64,000 nt of DNA. Source: an uncultured Ramlibacter sp. (GTDB lineage Bacteria > Pseudomonadota > Gammaproteobacteria > Burkholderiales > Burkholderiaceae_C). The notes under the pieces are model-generated. The model had not been told where the DNA came from and did no database searches. It was given only the letters and a program-made list of their open reading frames with translations. The position numbers were made by a program, and so were the translations under genes. The stretch lies in assembly GCF_936925435.1 (NCBI RefSeq), contig NZ_CAKZHQ010000044.1, forward strand, positions 27,712-91,711, written 5' to 3'. Within the stretch, counting starts at the first letter, position 1. Each line of letters opens with the position of its first letter. Below, in pieces: positions 17,633-28,640 of the stretch.

Positions 17633-18352
17633 ATGACCAGCCTCGTTTTCGACTCCCCCGAAGTCGCCCGCCTGCGGGCTGACCTGGCCCTGGCGCTGCG
17701 CGCCGCCGCCCACCATGGGCTGGCCGAGGGTGTCTGCAACCATTTCAGCACCGAGCTGCCCGACGGCTCGGGCCGCTTCCTGCTCAATCCGCGTGGCCTG
17801 CTGTGGAGCGAGGTGCAGGCCGAGGACATCGTGCTGATCGACGGCGATGGCAACAAACTGGCCGGCCGCCACGACGTCGAGCCCACCGCCATGTTCATCC
17901 ACGGCGCCATCCACCGCATCGCCGGCAAGGCCTGCGTGCTGCACACCCATATGCCCTACGCCACGGCGCTGACCCTGACCAGCGACCGCGCCCTGGACAC
18001 CACGCTGTCGCAGACGGCAATGCGCTTCCATGGCCGCATCGCCGTCGACGCCCACTACAACGGCCTGGCCCTGGACAACAGCGAAGGCGAGCGCATCGCC
18101 TTCGCCATGGACGGCGCCGACGTGGCCTTCCTGGGCAACCATGGCGTGGTGGTCTGCGGTGCGCGCATGGACCACGCCTACGACGACCTGTACTACCTGG
18201 AACGCGGCTGCCAGCTGCAGGTGATTGCCGCCTCCACCGGGCGGGCGCTGCTGCCGGCGGACCAGGGCCTGGCCCGGCGCGTCTGCGAGCAGACTCTGGG
18301 TGAGCGCCTGCAGTCCGAGCTGTTCTTCGAGGCGCTGCGGCGGCGCGTCTAG
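17633..18352 (+). CDS. Class II aldolase/adducin-family protein
   Basis: A 239-residue zinc-dependent aldolase-type protein. The first zinc pair is seen in VLHTHMPYATAL and the third histidine in FLGNHGVVVCG, both classic for L-fuculose-phosphate aldolase and relatives; the N-terminal NHFSTELPDGS segment is also typical. It could act on a phosphorylated or free sugar aldehyde or hydroxy acid; the true substrate is unknown. It is a single gene between unrelated neighbours, preceded by a 158-base gap in which I see no further gene. Confidence 0.88.
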   Translation: MTSLVFDSPEVARLRADLALALRAAAHHGLAEGVCNHFSTELPDGSGRFLLNPRGLLWSEVQAEDIVLIDGDGNKLAGRHDVEPTAMFIHGAIHRIAGKACVLHTHMPYATALTLTSDRALDTTLSQTAMRFHGRIAVDAHYNGLALDNSEGERIAFAMDGADVAFLGNHGVVVCGARMDHAYDDLYYLERGCQLQVIAASTGRALLPADQGLARRVCEQTLGERLQSELFFEALRRRV

Positions 18353-18377
18353 TTGCGCGCCACGAAGGGGAAATGCT

Positions 18378-19205
18378 TCAGGCGGTGGCCAGCAGATGGT
18401 GCAGGTAGGGCAGTTGCTGCAGTGCGGCCTGTTCGCCTTCGTCGATGAGATAGGCCAGCCTGTCGGTGGCGAGCAGGCCGGCGCGCTGCCTGAACTCGGG
18501 CAGGACCATGATCAACTCGGCATGGTGGGCCGCGCTGTGGAATGCCAGTTTGGCGCGCAGCAGGTTGTTGGCCAGGATCGCGGCGAGCTGGTCGGCGCTG
18601 CGCCTGGCGCCGTGGGCCTGCGCATGGAGCGGCAGCTCGAAACCGACGGCAACGATGACGCGCGCCCCGTGCCTGATTGCCACGCTGACCGGCAGCGGGT
18701 CGGCCCATGCGCCGTCCACCAGCAGCCGCTCGCCCAGGCGCTGAGGCGCCAGGGCCGGCGGAAGCGCCAGGCCGGCGCGCAGGCCTTGGGCCAGGGAGCC
18801 GTAGGCCAGTTCCACCAGGTCGCCGGTTGCGAAATCGGTGGCCGTCAGGTGCAGCGGTAGGGCGGCGCCCTCGATCTGCCTGTCGCGAAAGGCCGCGTCC
18901 AGCTGCCGCAGCTGCGTGGCGCGCTTGTCGCGCAGCCCCATGACCGAGCGCAGAAAGCCCGGCATGCCGCGGCCCCCGGCGAGCTCCCTGGGCCACAGGC
19001 GTGCGGCCAGCGCCCTGGACGCGTCCATCGGGTCGCCGAAGGCGACCAGTGCGGCAAAGACCGCCCCCGTGCCGCAGCCGACAACGCGCTCGATGCCGAT
19101 GCCGGCGTCGGCCAGGGCCTTGACGACGCCCAGCGCGGCCACGCAGCGTACGCCGCCCGCACCGATGACCAGCGTGACCTCGGTTGGGGGGCGATCCGCG
19201 GCCAT
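18378..19205 (-). CDS. Patatin-like protein lacking the catalytic serine
   Basis: A 275-residue patatin-fold protein, paralogous to the product of 24055-24930. The glycine-rich oxyanion region (VIGAGGVRCVAALG, residues 14-26) and the dyad aspartate (VDGAWADP, Asp164) are kept. The nucleophile motif GXSXG reads GCGTG, with Gly45 in the serine position. That codon is GGC (19071-19073), one transition from the serine codon AGC. It is therefore predicted to be unable to act as a phospholipase and may bind lipid or a partner. It follows the STAS gene at 19219 by 13 bases, the same order as in the second copy. Start chosen at 19205; the frame is open further upstream. Confidence 0.85.
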   Translation of the reverse strand: MAADRPPTEVTLVIGAGGVRCVAALGVVKALADAGIGIERVVGCGTGAVFAALVAFGDPMDASRALAARLWPRELAGGRGMPGFLRSVMGLRDKRATQLRQLDAAFRDRQIEGAALPLHLTATDFATGDLVELAYGSLAQGLRAGLALPPALAPQRLGERLLVDGAWADPLPVSVAIRHGARVIVAVGFELPLHAQAHGARRSADQLAAILANNLLRAKLAFHSAAHHAELIMVLPEFRQRAGLLATDRLAYLIDEGEQAALQQLPYLHHLLATA

Positions 19206-19218
19206 CGTGTGCGCCCGT

Positions 19219-19557
19219 TCAGGACTGGAAGCTGGCGGTGGCGGCCTGCACATCGGCAAAGATCTGCACGATGCCGGTGAAGCCCGCGAGCGCAAGCACC
19301 CGTTCGACCTGCGGCTGCAGCGCGGCGATCCTGAGGTCGCCGCCGCCGCGGCGGCTGTCCTTGACGGCGCCCAGCAGCGAGCGCAGGCCGGCGCTGCTGG
19401 TGTAGTTGACGCTGGAGAAGTCGACCACCAGCCGCACCCGGCCTTGGGCGATCGGCGCGGCGAAGCTTGAGCTCAATGCCTCGGCGTTCAGACCATCGAC
19501 GCTGCCGGTGATCTTGATGAGCGTGGTGGTATCGTGTTCGGTCAGTGTGACTTGCAC
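19219..19557 (-). CDS. STAS-domain anti-sigma-factor-antagonist-like protein (copy B)
   Basis: A 112-residue single STAS domain of the SpoIIAA/RsbV type. The loop that carries the phospho-accepting serine is conserved as NYTSSAGLRSLL (Ser54 or Ser55). In the known families a kinase such as RsbW phosphorylates this site and a PP2C phosphatase reverses it. Its paralogue at 24951-25289 is clearly related and the same length (shared TSSAGLR, GGGDLR/GGDLR and GFT segments). It lies immediately upstream of the serine-less patatin gene and 32 bases from the divergent GNAT gene. Confidence 0.9.
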   Translation of the reverse strand: MQVTLTEHDTTTLIKITGSVDGLNAEALSSSFAAPIAQGRVRLVVDFSSVNYTSSAGLRSLLGAVKDSRRGGGDLRIAALQPQVERVLALAGFTGIVQIFADVQAATASFQS

Positions 19558-19589
19558 TCGGATCCTCCGTTGGTCAACATTCAGCGACG

Positions 19590-20096
19590 ATGCCCGACAC
19601 GCCCCTGCCCACCGTTTTCGTCCGCCGCGCCAGAGCGGAAGACGGGCAGTGCATGCGCGGCTTCGTCCAGCAACTGAGCACCGCGTCGCGCCGCAACCGC
19701 TTTCATGGCGCGGTCGGCGCCGATGCGCCGGGCCTGCTGGACTCCCTGCTGGGGGCTGAAGGCGAACTCCACGCCGCCTGGGTGGCCTGCATCTGGGGCC
19801 CCAACGGGGAGGAGATCGTCGGCGAGGGCGGCTGGCATGTGGTCGATGCCAGGCAGCGGCGCGCCGAACTGGGCGTGAGCGTGCTTGACTCCTGGCAGGG
19901 ATCGGGCGTGGCCCACGTCCTGATGACCAGGCTGATCGAAGGCGCGCGCAGCGCCGGCGTGCAGCAGCTCTACGGCGACGTCCTCGAATCGAACGAGCGC
20001 ATGCTCGCCTTCATGCAAAAGCACGGCATGCAGCAGGGGGCCGACTGGCCCTGGGACGCGGGCGGGTCCGTCCGCATGGAACTGCGGCTGTCCTGA
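19590..20096 (+). CDS. GNAT-family N-acetyltransferase
   Basis: A 168-residue acyltransferase. The acetyl-CoA-binding region has the form ELGVSVLDSWQGSGVAHVLMTRLI, which matches the V-x-x-x-x-R/Q-G-x-G/A motif A of GNAT proteins, followed by the usual late strand and helix (YGDVLESNERMLAFMQKHG). The N-terminal part (VFVRRARAEDGQCMRGFVQQLS) is typical as well. It is the only plus-strand gene inside the signalling block and is divergent from the STAS copy B gene. The acceptor could be a small molecule or a protein lysine; this cannot be decided here. Confidence 0.88.
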   Translation: MPDTPLPTVFVRRARAEDGQCMRGFVQQLSTASRRNRFHGAVGADAPGLLDSLLGAEGELHAAWVACIWGPNGEEIVGEGGWHVVDARQRRAELGVSVLDSWQGSGVAHVLMTRLIEGARSAGVQQLYGDVLESNERMLAFMQKHGMQQGADWPWDAGGSVRMELRLS

Positions 20097-20120
20097 GCGG
20101 GGGCTGCGGCGCACGGCGCT

Positions 20121-21467
20121 TCAGGCCGCGGCGCGCGCGTCAAGCGGCAGGCGGACGGTGAAAATGCTGCCGCGTTCCGGCTGGCTCGACACTGCGATGT
20201 CACCTCCCATCATGGAGGCGAAATGCTTGCTGATGGTCAGGCCCAGGCCGGTGCCTCCGTATTTGCGCGTGGTGGACGCGTCCGCCTGGGTGAAGGGCTG
20301 GAACAGCCGCCCCAGCTGTTCGTCGGTCATGCCGATGCCCGAGTCATGGACGGCCAGTACCACCTCGCCCCGGCCGGCCTCGAGTTCCACATTCACGGTG
20401 ATGGTGCCGCGCTCGGTGAATTTGCAGGCGTTGGACAGCAGATTGAACAGGATCTGGCGCAGCTTGGTCTGGTCGGTGTGCATGGCGATCGCATACGCCG
20501 GGATCTGCAGCTCGAAGCGGTTGCCGTTTGCGGCGATGACGGGGGCGATGCTGTCGACCACGCCTTTGAGCATGGGCTTGAGTTCGAAGCTCTCAATGAA
20601 CAGGTCCATTTTGCCCGCCTCGATTTTCGACAGGTCCAGGATCTCGTTGATCAGGGACAGCAGGTGCTTGCCCGAGCCCCGGATGCGCTCGAGGTCGTCG
20701 ACGAAGCCCGTGCGCCCTATGTCCTGCGCTTCCTCGGCCAGCATTTCCGCATAGCCGATGATCGCGTTCAGCGGTGTGCGCAGTTCATGGCTCATGTTGG
20801 CCAGAAACTGCGACTTGGTGTGGCTCGCCGCTTCCGCGCTCTCCTTGGCCTCGTTCAGTTCCAGGCCGCGCTGCTCCAGCAGCAGGCTTTTTTCCACGAT
20901 CTCGGCGTGCTGCTGCCGGATCTGGCGCAGGCCGTTGACAACCCGCTTGGACTGCGCGTGGGACAGGTAGGCGAAGGTCAGCATGTAGCCGAACAGCGCG
21001 GCGCTGCTCAGAAGCGAGACGCTCAGACTGGAGTCGGGCTGGATCTGCAAGCCGACGACGCTGGCCGACAGCAGGACGCCGCCCAGCATCAGCACCACCC
21101 CGCGCACCGCATGCGCCGGGCCACCGACGCTCAGCAGGCCGCCAACCATGGCGACAATGATCGCCGTGCTGGGCCAGAGGCTGAGCTGCAACACCGTCAG
21201 CCAGACGCCGGTGACCAGGCCGTCGATCAGGAGGTTGCGCAGCTCGGTCGCCTTCGGTGTCTTGCTGCGCCGTGCCAGGTGGTAGGCGATGTGCGGCCAG
21301 ACCAGGGTGTGGACCACCAGCGCGCCCAGCAAGGGCAGGGTCAGTCCGGCCGGATAGAGGTGCAGGATCACCATCAGCAGGATGGCCGGCATCGTCACCA
21401 CGCGCGTCAGGAAGTCGACGCGGACGATGGGATGGATCGCAGGACCGGGGGAAGGGGCCATGTTCAT
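20121..21467 (-). CDS. Membrane sensor histidine kinase (kinase 2)
   Basis: A 448-residue kinase with about six hydrophobic helices in the first 180 residues, resembling a MASE2-type membrane sensor, a coiled linker, then a HisKA domain with [15 protein letters not shown] and a HATPase domain with N box [14 protein letters not shown]1 DSGIG, F box FQPFTQAD and G2 [11 protein letters not shown]. There is no receiver. Its ATG overlaps the stop of the kinase 1 gene (ATGA), so the two are translationally coupled. In context it probably feeds the receiver domains encoded upstream in the same operon. The signal is unknown. Confidence 0.9.
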   Translation of the reverse strand: MNMAPSPGPAIHPIVRVDFLTRVVTMPAILLMVILHLYPAGLTLPLLGALVVHTLVWPHIAYHLARRSKTPKATELRNLLIDGLVTGVWLTVLQLSLWPSTAIIVAMVGGLLSVGGPAHAVRGVVLMLGGVLLSASVVGLQIQPDSSLSVSLLSSAALFGYMLTFAYLSHAQSKRVVNGLRQIRQQHAEIVEKSLLLEQRGLELNEAKESAEAASHTKSQFLANMSHELRTPLNAIIGYAEMLAEEAQDIGRTGFVDDLERIRGSGKHLLSLINEILDLSKIEAGKMDLFIESFELKPMLKGVVDSIAPVIAANGNRFELQIPAYAIAMHTDQTKLRQILFNLLSNACKFTERGTITVNVELEAGRGEVVLAVHDSGIGMTDEQLGRLFQPFTQADASTTRKYGGTGLGLTISKHFASMMGGDIAVSSQPERGSIFTVRLPLDARAAA

Positions 21468-22873
21468 GCTGCGGCCTGCGTTGCAGGGACCGGTGCCAGG
21501 GGCAGGACAGCGGTGAAGACCGTGCCGGCGCCGGAGGTGCTCTCTACACTGAGGCTGCCGCCCAGCATTTCGCAGTAGCGCTTGGACAGGGTCAGGCCCA
21601 GGGCCGCGCCGCCGTGCTTGCGCGTGCTGGAGCCATCTGCCTGGGTGAAGGGCTGGAACAGCCGCGCGAGGTGCTCGGCGCTCATGCCGATGCCGGTGTC
21701 GGCGACGCGAAAACGCAGGCTCCTGCCATCGGCCGACGCCTGCACGTCCAGTTGCACCCGGCCGCCTTCGGTGAACTTCAGGCCGTTGCCCAGCAAATTG
21801 AGCAGGATCTGCCGCAGCTTGGCCGGATCGGTGACCATGCGGCCCACCTGGGGCGCGCATTCGATCTCCAATGTGTTGCGGTTCTTGCGCGCCAGGCCCG
21901 CCAGGCCGACGGCGGTTTCCTGTGCCAGCGTCGGCACGTCGATTTCCTCCAGGCTGACGCCGGTCTTGCCCGCTTCCAGCCGCGCCAGTTCGAGCACCTC
22001 GTTGACCAGGGCCAGCAGGTGCTGGCCCGAGGCCCTGATCTTGCCCAGGTCGGCCTGCCGGGTGGCGGTGTCGGTGTCCGGCTCCTCGATCAGCATTTCC
22101 GAGTAGCCGATCACGGCGTTGAGCGGGGTCTTGAGTTCATGGCTCATATTGGCCAGGAACTGTGACTTGGCGACGCTTGCCGCTTCCGCCTGCTCCTTGG
22201 CGAAGGCGAGCTGACGCGAGCGCTCCTGCAACTGCTGGATGGAGTCGCGCGCCAACCGCACCGCGGCAGCGGAGCGTTCGCGCAGTCTTTCGGCATTGAG
22301 TCCGCTCATGAGGAGGTACAGGGACGACAGGTACAGAAGCAAGGTAAGTGCCAGCGCCTGGCCCCAATCGACCGTCACGCCGTCGGCCGTGGCCTGGTAA
22401 ACCAGCATCACGACGTAGAACAGCGGCGCCAGGTGGGCGAACAGGGCGGCGCGGCGAAAGCTCACAAAAGCCTGGTCGGCGACCCGCAACGCGAGCAGGA
22501 AAAACAGCCAGCTGCTGTAGCCGCCGGACACATAGACGGCACCGGTCCAGAAAACCAGGTCGATGGTCAGGAAGAGCAGGCCCAGGTCGAAGGCCTTGAC
22601 CCGGTCGAACCATTGCACCAGGACCCGCCACGAGACCAGGCAATAGAGTTCGACGAGCAACGCATAGGTGGCCATGGGCTTCCAGGCTGTCTCGTGCAGG
22701 ATCAGGAGGTTGTGGCCCACCATCACAATGATCATCAGCTGGAAGCCGATGAACCGCACCTTGGGGAAGGTGACAACGTTCATGTGGCGCCGGCGGCCCG
22801 CCCGCTGGCGGGTCGCCTCCTGCGGATCGGCCAGAATCTGTTGGTCCAGCGTCAACCGGTCCTTGCTAGCCAT
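21464..22873 (-). CDS. Membrane sensor histidine kinase (kinase 1)
   Basis: A 469-residue kinase related to kinase 2. After a charged N-terminal tail come several membrane helices (about residues 40-200), a coiled region and the HisKA motif [18 protein letters not shown]. The ATPase domain has [19 protein letters not shown] and [11 protein letters not shown]. The G2 box is [11 protein letters not shown], whereas the usual form is GGTGLGL; this weakens the ATP lid and may reduce activity. The start at 22873 overlaps the end of the PP2C gene by 8 bases. It is part of the right-to-left operon. Confidence 0.9.
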   Translation of the reverse strand: MASKDRLTLDQQILADPQEATRQRAGRRRHMNVVTFPKVRFIGFQLMIIVMVGHNLLILHETAWKPMATYALLVELYCLVSWRVLVQWFDRVKAFDLGLLFLTIDLVFWTGAVYVSGGYSSWLFFLLALRVADQAFVSFRRAALFAHLAPLFYVVMLVYQATADGVTVDWGQALALTLLLYLSSLYLLMSGLNAERLRERSAAAVRLARDSIQQLQERSRQLAFAKEQAEAASVAKSQFLANMSHELKTPLNAVIGYSEMLIEEPDTDTATRQADLGKIRASGQHLLALVNEVLELARLEAGKTGVSLEEIDVPTLAQETAVGLAGLARKNRNTLEIECAPQVGRMVTDPAKLRQILLNLLGNGLKFTEGGRVQLDVQASADGRSLRFRVADTGIGMSAEHLARLFQPFTQADGSSTRKHGGAALGLTLSKRYCEMLGGSLSVESTSGAGTVFTAVLPLAPVPATQAAA

Positions 22874-24041
22874 GGCGCACCGCCAGCAGGGAGATGTCGT
22901 CAAAGCGCGGACCGTCGCCGACATGGCTGGCCAGCGCCGCCTCGATGCTGTCCAGGAGTGCCCCCACGCTGGCGTCAGGCTCGGCCCCGAGCAGCGCCAG
23001 CAGGCGGTCCTCGCCGAACATCTGCGCATCCTGGTCTCTTGCGTCTGTCACGCCGTCGGTGAATGCCAGCAGCAGCGCGCCGGGCGCCAACACGGTGGAT
23101 TCGGCCCGGAAGAGCAGCCCGGCCTGCAGGCCGACCGCCGGCCCGGTCGGCGCCAGCCGGCGCGGCGCTGGCGACCCGGGGTCCAGCACCACGGGCGGGT
23201 CGTGGCCGGCATTGACGTACTGCAGCTCGCCGGTCGCGGGTGACAGCACGGCGAAGAACACGGTGGCGAACATGTTCGCCTTGCTGTGCGTCTGGGCAAT
23301 GTAGTCGTTGATGCTGGCCAGGGTGTGCACCACGACCGTGCGGGGGTCGGGATCGCTGAACTCCTGGCGCGCAAGCACGCGCAGCAGGCTGCGAAACAGG
23401 GCCATGAACAGCGCCGCGCCCACGCCTTTGTCGCAGACATCCGCCATCACCAGGCCCAGCCGGCCGTCGGGCAGCGCGAAGGCGTCATAGAAGTCGCCGG
23501 CGACCTGGCGCGCGGGCTGGAAGCGCGCCGACAGGTCCCAGCCGTCGACCGAGGGCAGGGTGTCCGGCAGGAAGCTGCGCTGGATGTCGCGCCCGATGGC
23601 CAGTTCGCGCTCCAGGCTCTTGGCGTAGACCTGCTCGCGGTCGCGCAGGCGCTTCTTGGCCAGGGCCGAATCGACACGGGCCCGCAGGATCGCCGGATTG
23701 AACGGCTTGGGCAGGTGGTCCTCGGCGCCCATGTCGATGCAGCGGGCAATGCTCTCCGCATCGTCGATGGCCGTGATCATGATGACGGGGATGTGGCGCA
23801 GCGCCGGGTCGGCCTTCAGGCGCTCCAGCAGGTCATAGCCGTTCATCACGGGCATCATGATGTCCAGCAGGATCAGGTCGAAGGCCTGGGCCGCGATGGC
23901 TTCGAGCGCCTGCTGGCCATCTTGCGCCAGCTCCACCAGGAAGCCCTGGCGCTGCAGCCGGCGCGACAGCAGGTCGCGGTTCATCTCGTTGTCGTCGACC
24001 ACCAGCAGGCGGTGCTGCGGCCCATCGGACAGGACGCTCAT
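22866..24041 (-). CDS. Response regulator with PP2C-type (SpoIIE/RsbU) phosphatase output
   Basis: A 391-residue two-domain protein. The receiver has the acidic pair (VVDDNE), phospho-acceptor Asp60 in [13 protein letters not shown] and Lys112 in PKPFNP. A helical linker follows, and then from about residue 150 a PP2C/SpoIIE domain with metal-binding aspartates in VAGDFYDAF (Asp183, Asp187), [12 protein letters not shown] (Asp201) and RFDDISLL near the end. By analogy with RsbU and PP2C-type response regulators it would dephosphorylate a STAS protein when its receiver is phosphorylated. It lies 13 bases downstream of the patatin gene and overlaps kinase 1, which fits a kinase-to-phosphatase relay. 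Confidence 0.92.
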   Translation of the reverse strand: MSVLSDGPQHRLLVVDDNEMNRDLLSRRLQRQGFLVELAQDGQQALEAIAAQAFDLILLDIMMPVMNGYDLLERLKADPALRHIPVIMITAIDDAESIARCIDMGAEDHLPKPFNPAILRARVDSALAKKRLRDREQVYAKSLERELAIGRDIQRSFLPDTLPSVDGWDLSARFQPARQVAGDFYDAFALPDGRLGLVMADVCDKGVGAALFMALFRSLLRVLARQEFSDPDPRTVVVHTLASINDYIAQTHSKANMFATVFFAVLSPATGELQYVNAGHDPPVVLDPGSPAPRRLAPTGPAVGLQAGLLFRAESTVLAPGALLLAFTDGVTDARDQDAQMFGEDRLLALLGAEPDASVGALLDSIEAALASHVGDGPRFDDISLLAVRHG

Positions 24042-24054
24042 CTGCCCGCCCACT

Positions 24055-24930
24055 TCACGCAGCCTGCGCCACGGCGCGGTCTTCCAGCAGCCTGTGCAGG
24101 TAGGGCATCTGGGCCTCGGCGGCTCGGGCGCCTTCCTCGATCACGTAGGGGATCAGGTGCGTGTCGAACAGGCGCACCGGCCGGTCGAAGTCCGGCATGA
24201 TGGGGATGATCTCGGTGTGGTGGGCCAGGTTGTTGAAGGCGAAGTTCGCGCGCAACAGGTTGTTGGTGTAGACGCTGGTCACGTGGAAGGCGTAGCGCGA
24301 AGCCGAGCGGATCTGCGACGGATAGGGGCTCTCGAAGCCCATGGTCAGGATGATGTCCGCGCCCTCCTGCATCGCGACGGCCACCGGCATCGGGTCGGAG
24401 ACGCAGCCGTCCAGCAGGCGCCGGCCGCCGATCTCGACGGGCTTCCAGACGTAGGGGATGGCGGTGCTGGCCCGGATGGATTGCGCAATGCTGCCTTCCT
24501 TGAGAACGACCCGCTCACCGTTCATCAGGTCGGTGGCCACGATGTACAGCGGCAGCCTGGTGTCGGCGAAGCTGACGCCGCTGAAGGCGCGCTCCAGCGC
24601 CTTCTTGATCGGCCGGTCGTCGAGCATTGCAAAGCCGCCGTCGAAGCCGAACAATTTGGGCATGAAGGCCCCCAGCAAACCCTTCCAGTTGGTCTTGCTG
24701 CTGATCTCCGGCGTCCAGAGTTTCTGGGTCAGGGCGGTGCTTTCGTCGACAGTGTGGCCGATCGCCATGCTGGCCGCATAAATGCTGCCGCCGCTGGCGC
24801 CGACCACCATGTCCAGTTCGATGCCCTCGCGCTGCAGGACCCGCCACAGCCCGAGCGCGGCGGCGCATTTGACGCTGCCGGCCCCGATCACCAGCGCCAC
24901 ACGTTTTTTCTTGCCTGTCTTGTTGTTCAT
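24055..24930 (-). CDS. Patatin-like phospholipase (intact catalytic dyad)
   Basis: A 291-residue patatin-family protein predicted to hydrolyse acyl ester bonds of lipids. The oxyanion segment is VIGAGSVKCAAALG, the nucleophile elbow is VVGASGGSIYA with Ser46 in GXSXG, and the dyad Asp174 is in LLDGCVSDP (the usual DGG/DGA has Cys here). No signal peptide is present, so it is cytoplasmic or peripheral. It sits between a STAS gene (20 bases upstream) and the PP2C response-regulator gene (13 bases downstream), so it is very likely expressed with them. A role as the output of the switch is an inference. Confidence 0.9.
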   Translation of the reverse strand: MNNKTGKKKRVALVIGAGSVKCAAALGLWRVLQREGIELDMVVGASGGSIYAASMAIGHTVDESTALTQKLWTPEISSKTNWKGLLGAFMPKLFGFDGGFAMLDDRPIKKALERAFSGVSFADTRLPLYIVATDLMNGERVVLKEGSIAQSIRASTAIPYVWKPVEIGGRRLLDGCVSDPMPVAVAMQEGADIILTMGFESPYPSQIRSASRYAFHVTSVYTNNLLRANFAFNNLAHHTEIIPIMPDFDRPVRLFDTHLIPYVIEEGARAAEAQMPYLHRLLEDRAVAQAA

Positions 24931-24950
24931 GGCGGATCCTGGAACAGCGC

Positions 24951-25289
24951 TCAGGCGCTGTAGCTGGCGACGGCGCCATCGACGTCATCGAAGACCTTGA
25001 GGATGCTGGTGAAGCCGCTGAGCTCCAGGATCTTCAGGACCGGCGCATGGACGGCCGCCAGGCGCAGATCGCCGCCGCTGCTGCGGGTGTCGCGCACCAC
25101 CGCGAGCAGGGCGCGCAGCCCGGCGCTGCTGGTGTAGCCCACGCCGGACAGGTCGCCGACCAGGTACACATGGCCTTCGCCCACATGGGCCTGCAGTTGC
25201 GCCAGCAGCGCTTCGGCCGTCAGGCCGTCGACATTGCCGACGATGCGCACGACCGTGGCCGGTGCGCGGTGCTCCACATGAATTTCCAT
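24951..25289 (-). CDS. STAS-domain anti-sigma-factor-antagonist-like protein (copy A)
   Basis: A 112-residue STAS protein with the phosphorylation loop GYTSSAGLRALL (Ser54/Ser55), collinear with copy B at 19219-19557. Between an RsbW-like ATPase gene (29 bases upstream) and a patatin gene (20 bases downstream), it is the natural substrate for both the kinase-like ATPase and the PP2C phosphatase of the operon. No sigma factor gene is present nearby, so the final target of the switch is unknown. Confidence 0.92.
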   Translation of the reverse strand: MEIHVEHRAPATVVRIVGNVDGLTAEALLAQLQAHVGEGHVYLVGDLSGVGYTSSAGLRALLAVVRDTRSSGGDLRLAAVHAPVLKILELSGFTSILKVFDDVDGAVASYSA

Positions 25290-25318
25290 CGTTGACCCCC
25301 TGCCCTTGACAACAAGAT

Positions 25319-25768
25319 TCAGTGCGCCCGCAGGCGCTTGACCATCTGCAGCCGGTTGCCGCCGCCCGCGACCTGCTCGTGCCGGACTTCATCCATCATC
25401 TGGCGGATCAGGTGCCAGCCCAGGCCGCCTTCACGCCGCTGCTCCCAGTCGCCCGTCAGGTCCGGCGGTGGCGCGTCCGCCGGTTTGAAAACAGGCGCGC
25501 GGTCCTCGATCAGCAGCACGACCTGGGCGTCATCGCAGCGAACGTCCAGCAAGATCGGCCCCGGCTCCGTGCCGCGGTAGGCATGGTTGATGATGTTGCT
25601 GCAGGCTTCCTCGCCCGCCAGCCGCACGGCAAAAGCTGCTTCATCGTCCAGCCCGGCTTCCTTGCAGGTGGCCTCCAGGAAGGCCAGCAGCGTCCCCAGG
25701 CTGGCCGGAACGGCCAGGCAACTGGTTTGCCGGCAAAGGCTCAACGCCTGTCCGCCCGCCCGAGACAC
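25319..25768 (-). CDS. RsbW-like ATP-binding protein (HATPase_c_2)
   Basis: A 149-residue serine-kinase/anti-sigma-type ATPase. The N box appears as GEEACSNIINHAYRG, the G1-like region as LLIEDRAPVFKP and the G2 region as GGLGWHLIRQMMDEV, the standard order in RsbW/SpoIIAB homologues. Proteins of this group phosphorylate STAS partners and sequester sigma factors or other effectors. The gene overlaps the end of the upstream receiver gene by 28 bases and precedes the STAS copy A gene. Confidence 0.9.
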   Translation of the reverse strand: MSRAGGQALSLCRQTSCLAVPASLGTLLAFLEATCKEAGLDDEAAFAVRLAGEEACSNIINHAYRGTEPGPILLDVRCDDAQVVLLIEDRAPVFKPADAPPPDLTGDWEQRREGGLGWHLIRQMMDEVRHEQVAGGGNRLQMVKRLRAH

Positions 25769-26118
25769 TGCTCGATCTTTTCCAGGAGGCGCGCAAGCTC
25801 AATCGGTTTGGTGTCGAAATCGTCGCAACCCGCGTCCACCGCGCGCTGCCTGTCGCCCGACATGGCGTGTGCCGTCAGCGCGATGATCGGAATCTTGCAT
25901 GTCGCTTCGCCGGCCTTGAGCCGGCGCGTGGCTTCCCAGCCGTCGATCACCGGCAGGCTCATGTCCATGAGGACCAGGTCGGGGCTGCGTTCCTGGGCTG
26001 CCGCCAGGCCTTCGGCGCCGTCGGTCGCGATGAGGATGTCGTAGCCGCGCCGCTGCAAGCGCCGCGACAGCATGTCGCGGTTCATCTCGTTGTCTTCGAC
26101 GATCAGAAGAGTGGGCAC
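25741..26118 (-). CDS. Single-domain response regulator
   Basis: A 125-residue receiver-only protein of the CheY type. It has LLIVEDNEMNRD with the acidic pair, phospho-acceptor Asp in LVLMDMSLPVIDGW, Thr in IIALTAHA and Lys in DTKPIEL. I take the GTG at 26118 as start because the domain begins there (PTLLIVED follows at once); the frame runs further upstream without homology. It is the first gene of the right-to-left signalling operon and could shuttle phosphate from the two kinases. Confidence 0.88.
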   Translation of the reverse strand: MPTLLIVEDNEMNRDMLSRRLQRRGYDILIATDGAEGLAAAQERSPDLVLMDMSLPVIDGWEATRRLKAGEATCKIPIIALTAHAMSGDRQRAVDAGCDDFDTKPIELARLLEKIEQCLGRADRR

Positions 26119-26219
26119 GGTGGGTCGGCGTACGCGGTCGCAGCAATGTACCTTCGATGCCAGGAAGTTGCAATCGCGCGCAGCGAGCGCCATCCACTGG
26201 CATCCGTACCCATCACAAA

Positions 26220-26716
26220 TCACCCCAGGGCGATCTGGCGCCGCCAGGGCAGGCGCGGGTCCGCCTCGTAGTCCGCCACCACCCAGGTGCGCGCCGGGTG
26301 GTCGGCCACGTCGGCCAGAAAGTCGCGGATGACGCGGGCCGATGCCGCGTCCAGGGCGGCAAAGGGCTGGTCCAGGCAGGTCAGCCTGGCGCCACTGGCC
26401 AGCAGTCCCACCAGGGCGACCTTGCGCCTGCTGCCGGTCGACAGCATGAACAGCTGCTTGGCCAGATGGGGTTGCAGGCCCAGCGCCTCGACCAGTTGCG
26501 CCAGCAGCTGCGTGTCCCACAGCGGGCAGGTCTGGCGCAGGCCGTCCCAGACCTGCTGCGCCGCCAGTGCGTCCTGGCCGGGCAGGGCGAGGTCCAGCCA
26601 GAGGGAGGAGGGCGCTGCCTGTTCGGCGAGCCGGCGCAGCAAGCGGGTCTTGCCCGCGCCTTCATCGCCGGTGACGGCGACCAGACCGGGCGGCAGGGGC
26701 AGGGCATGGTCAGCTG

Positions 26717-26720
<4 letters not shown>
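26220..26720 (-). CDS. Degenerate ABC-type ATPase coupled to the PrpR-like gene
   Basis: A 166-residue protein with part of an ABC nucleotide-binding domain. The Walker A motif is GDEGAGKT (residues 18-25) and a signature-like LSTGSRRK lies at 93-100, but the Walker B region reads LTCLDQPFAALD with Gln118 in place of the catalytic Glu, and the H-loop position reads VVADYE with no His. It also lacks most of the first strand and A-loop. Its start overlaps the stop of the PrpR-like gene (ATGA). No membrane partner is encoded nearby. It probably binds ATP but is unlikely to drive transport; the role is unknown. Confidence 0.8.
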
Positions 26721-28624
<1,904 letters not shown>

Positions 28625-28640
28625 GGGCGTGTCAGATTCG

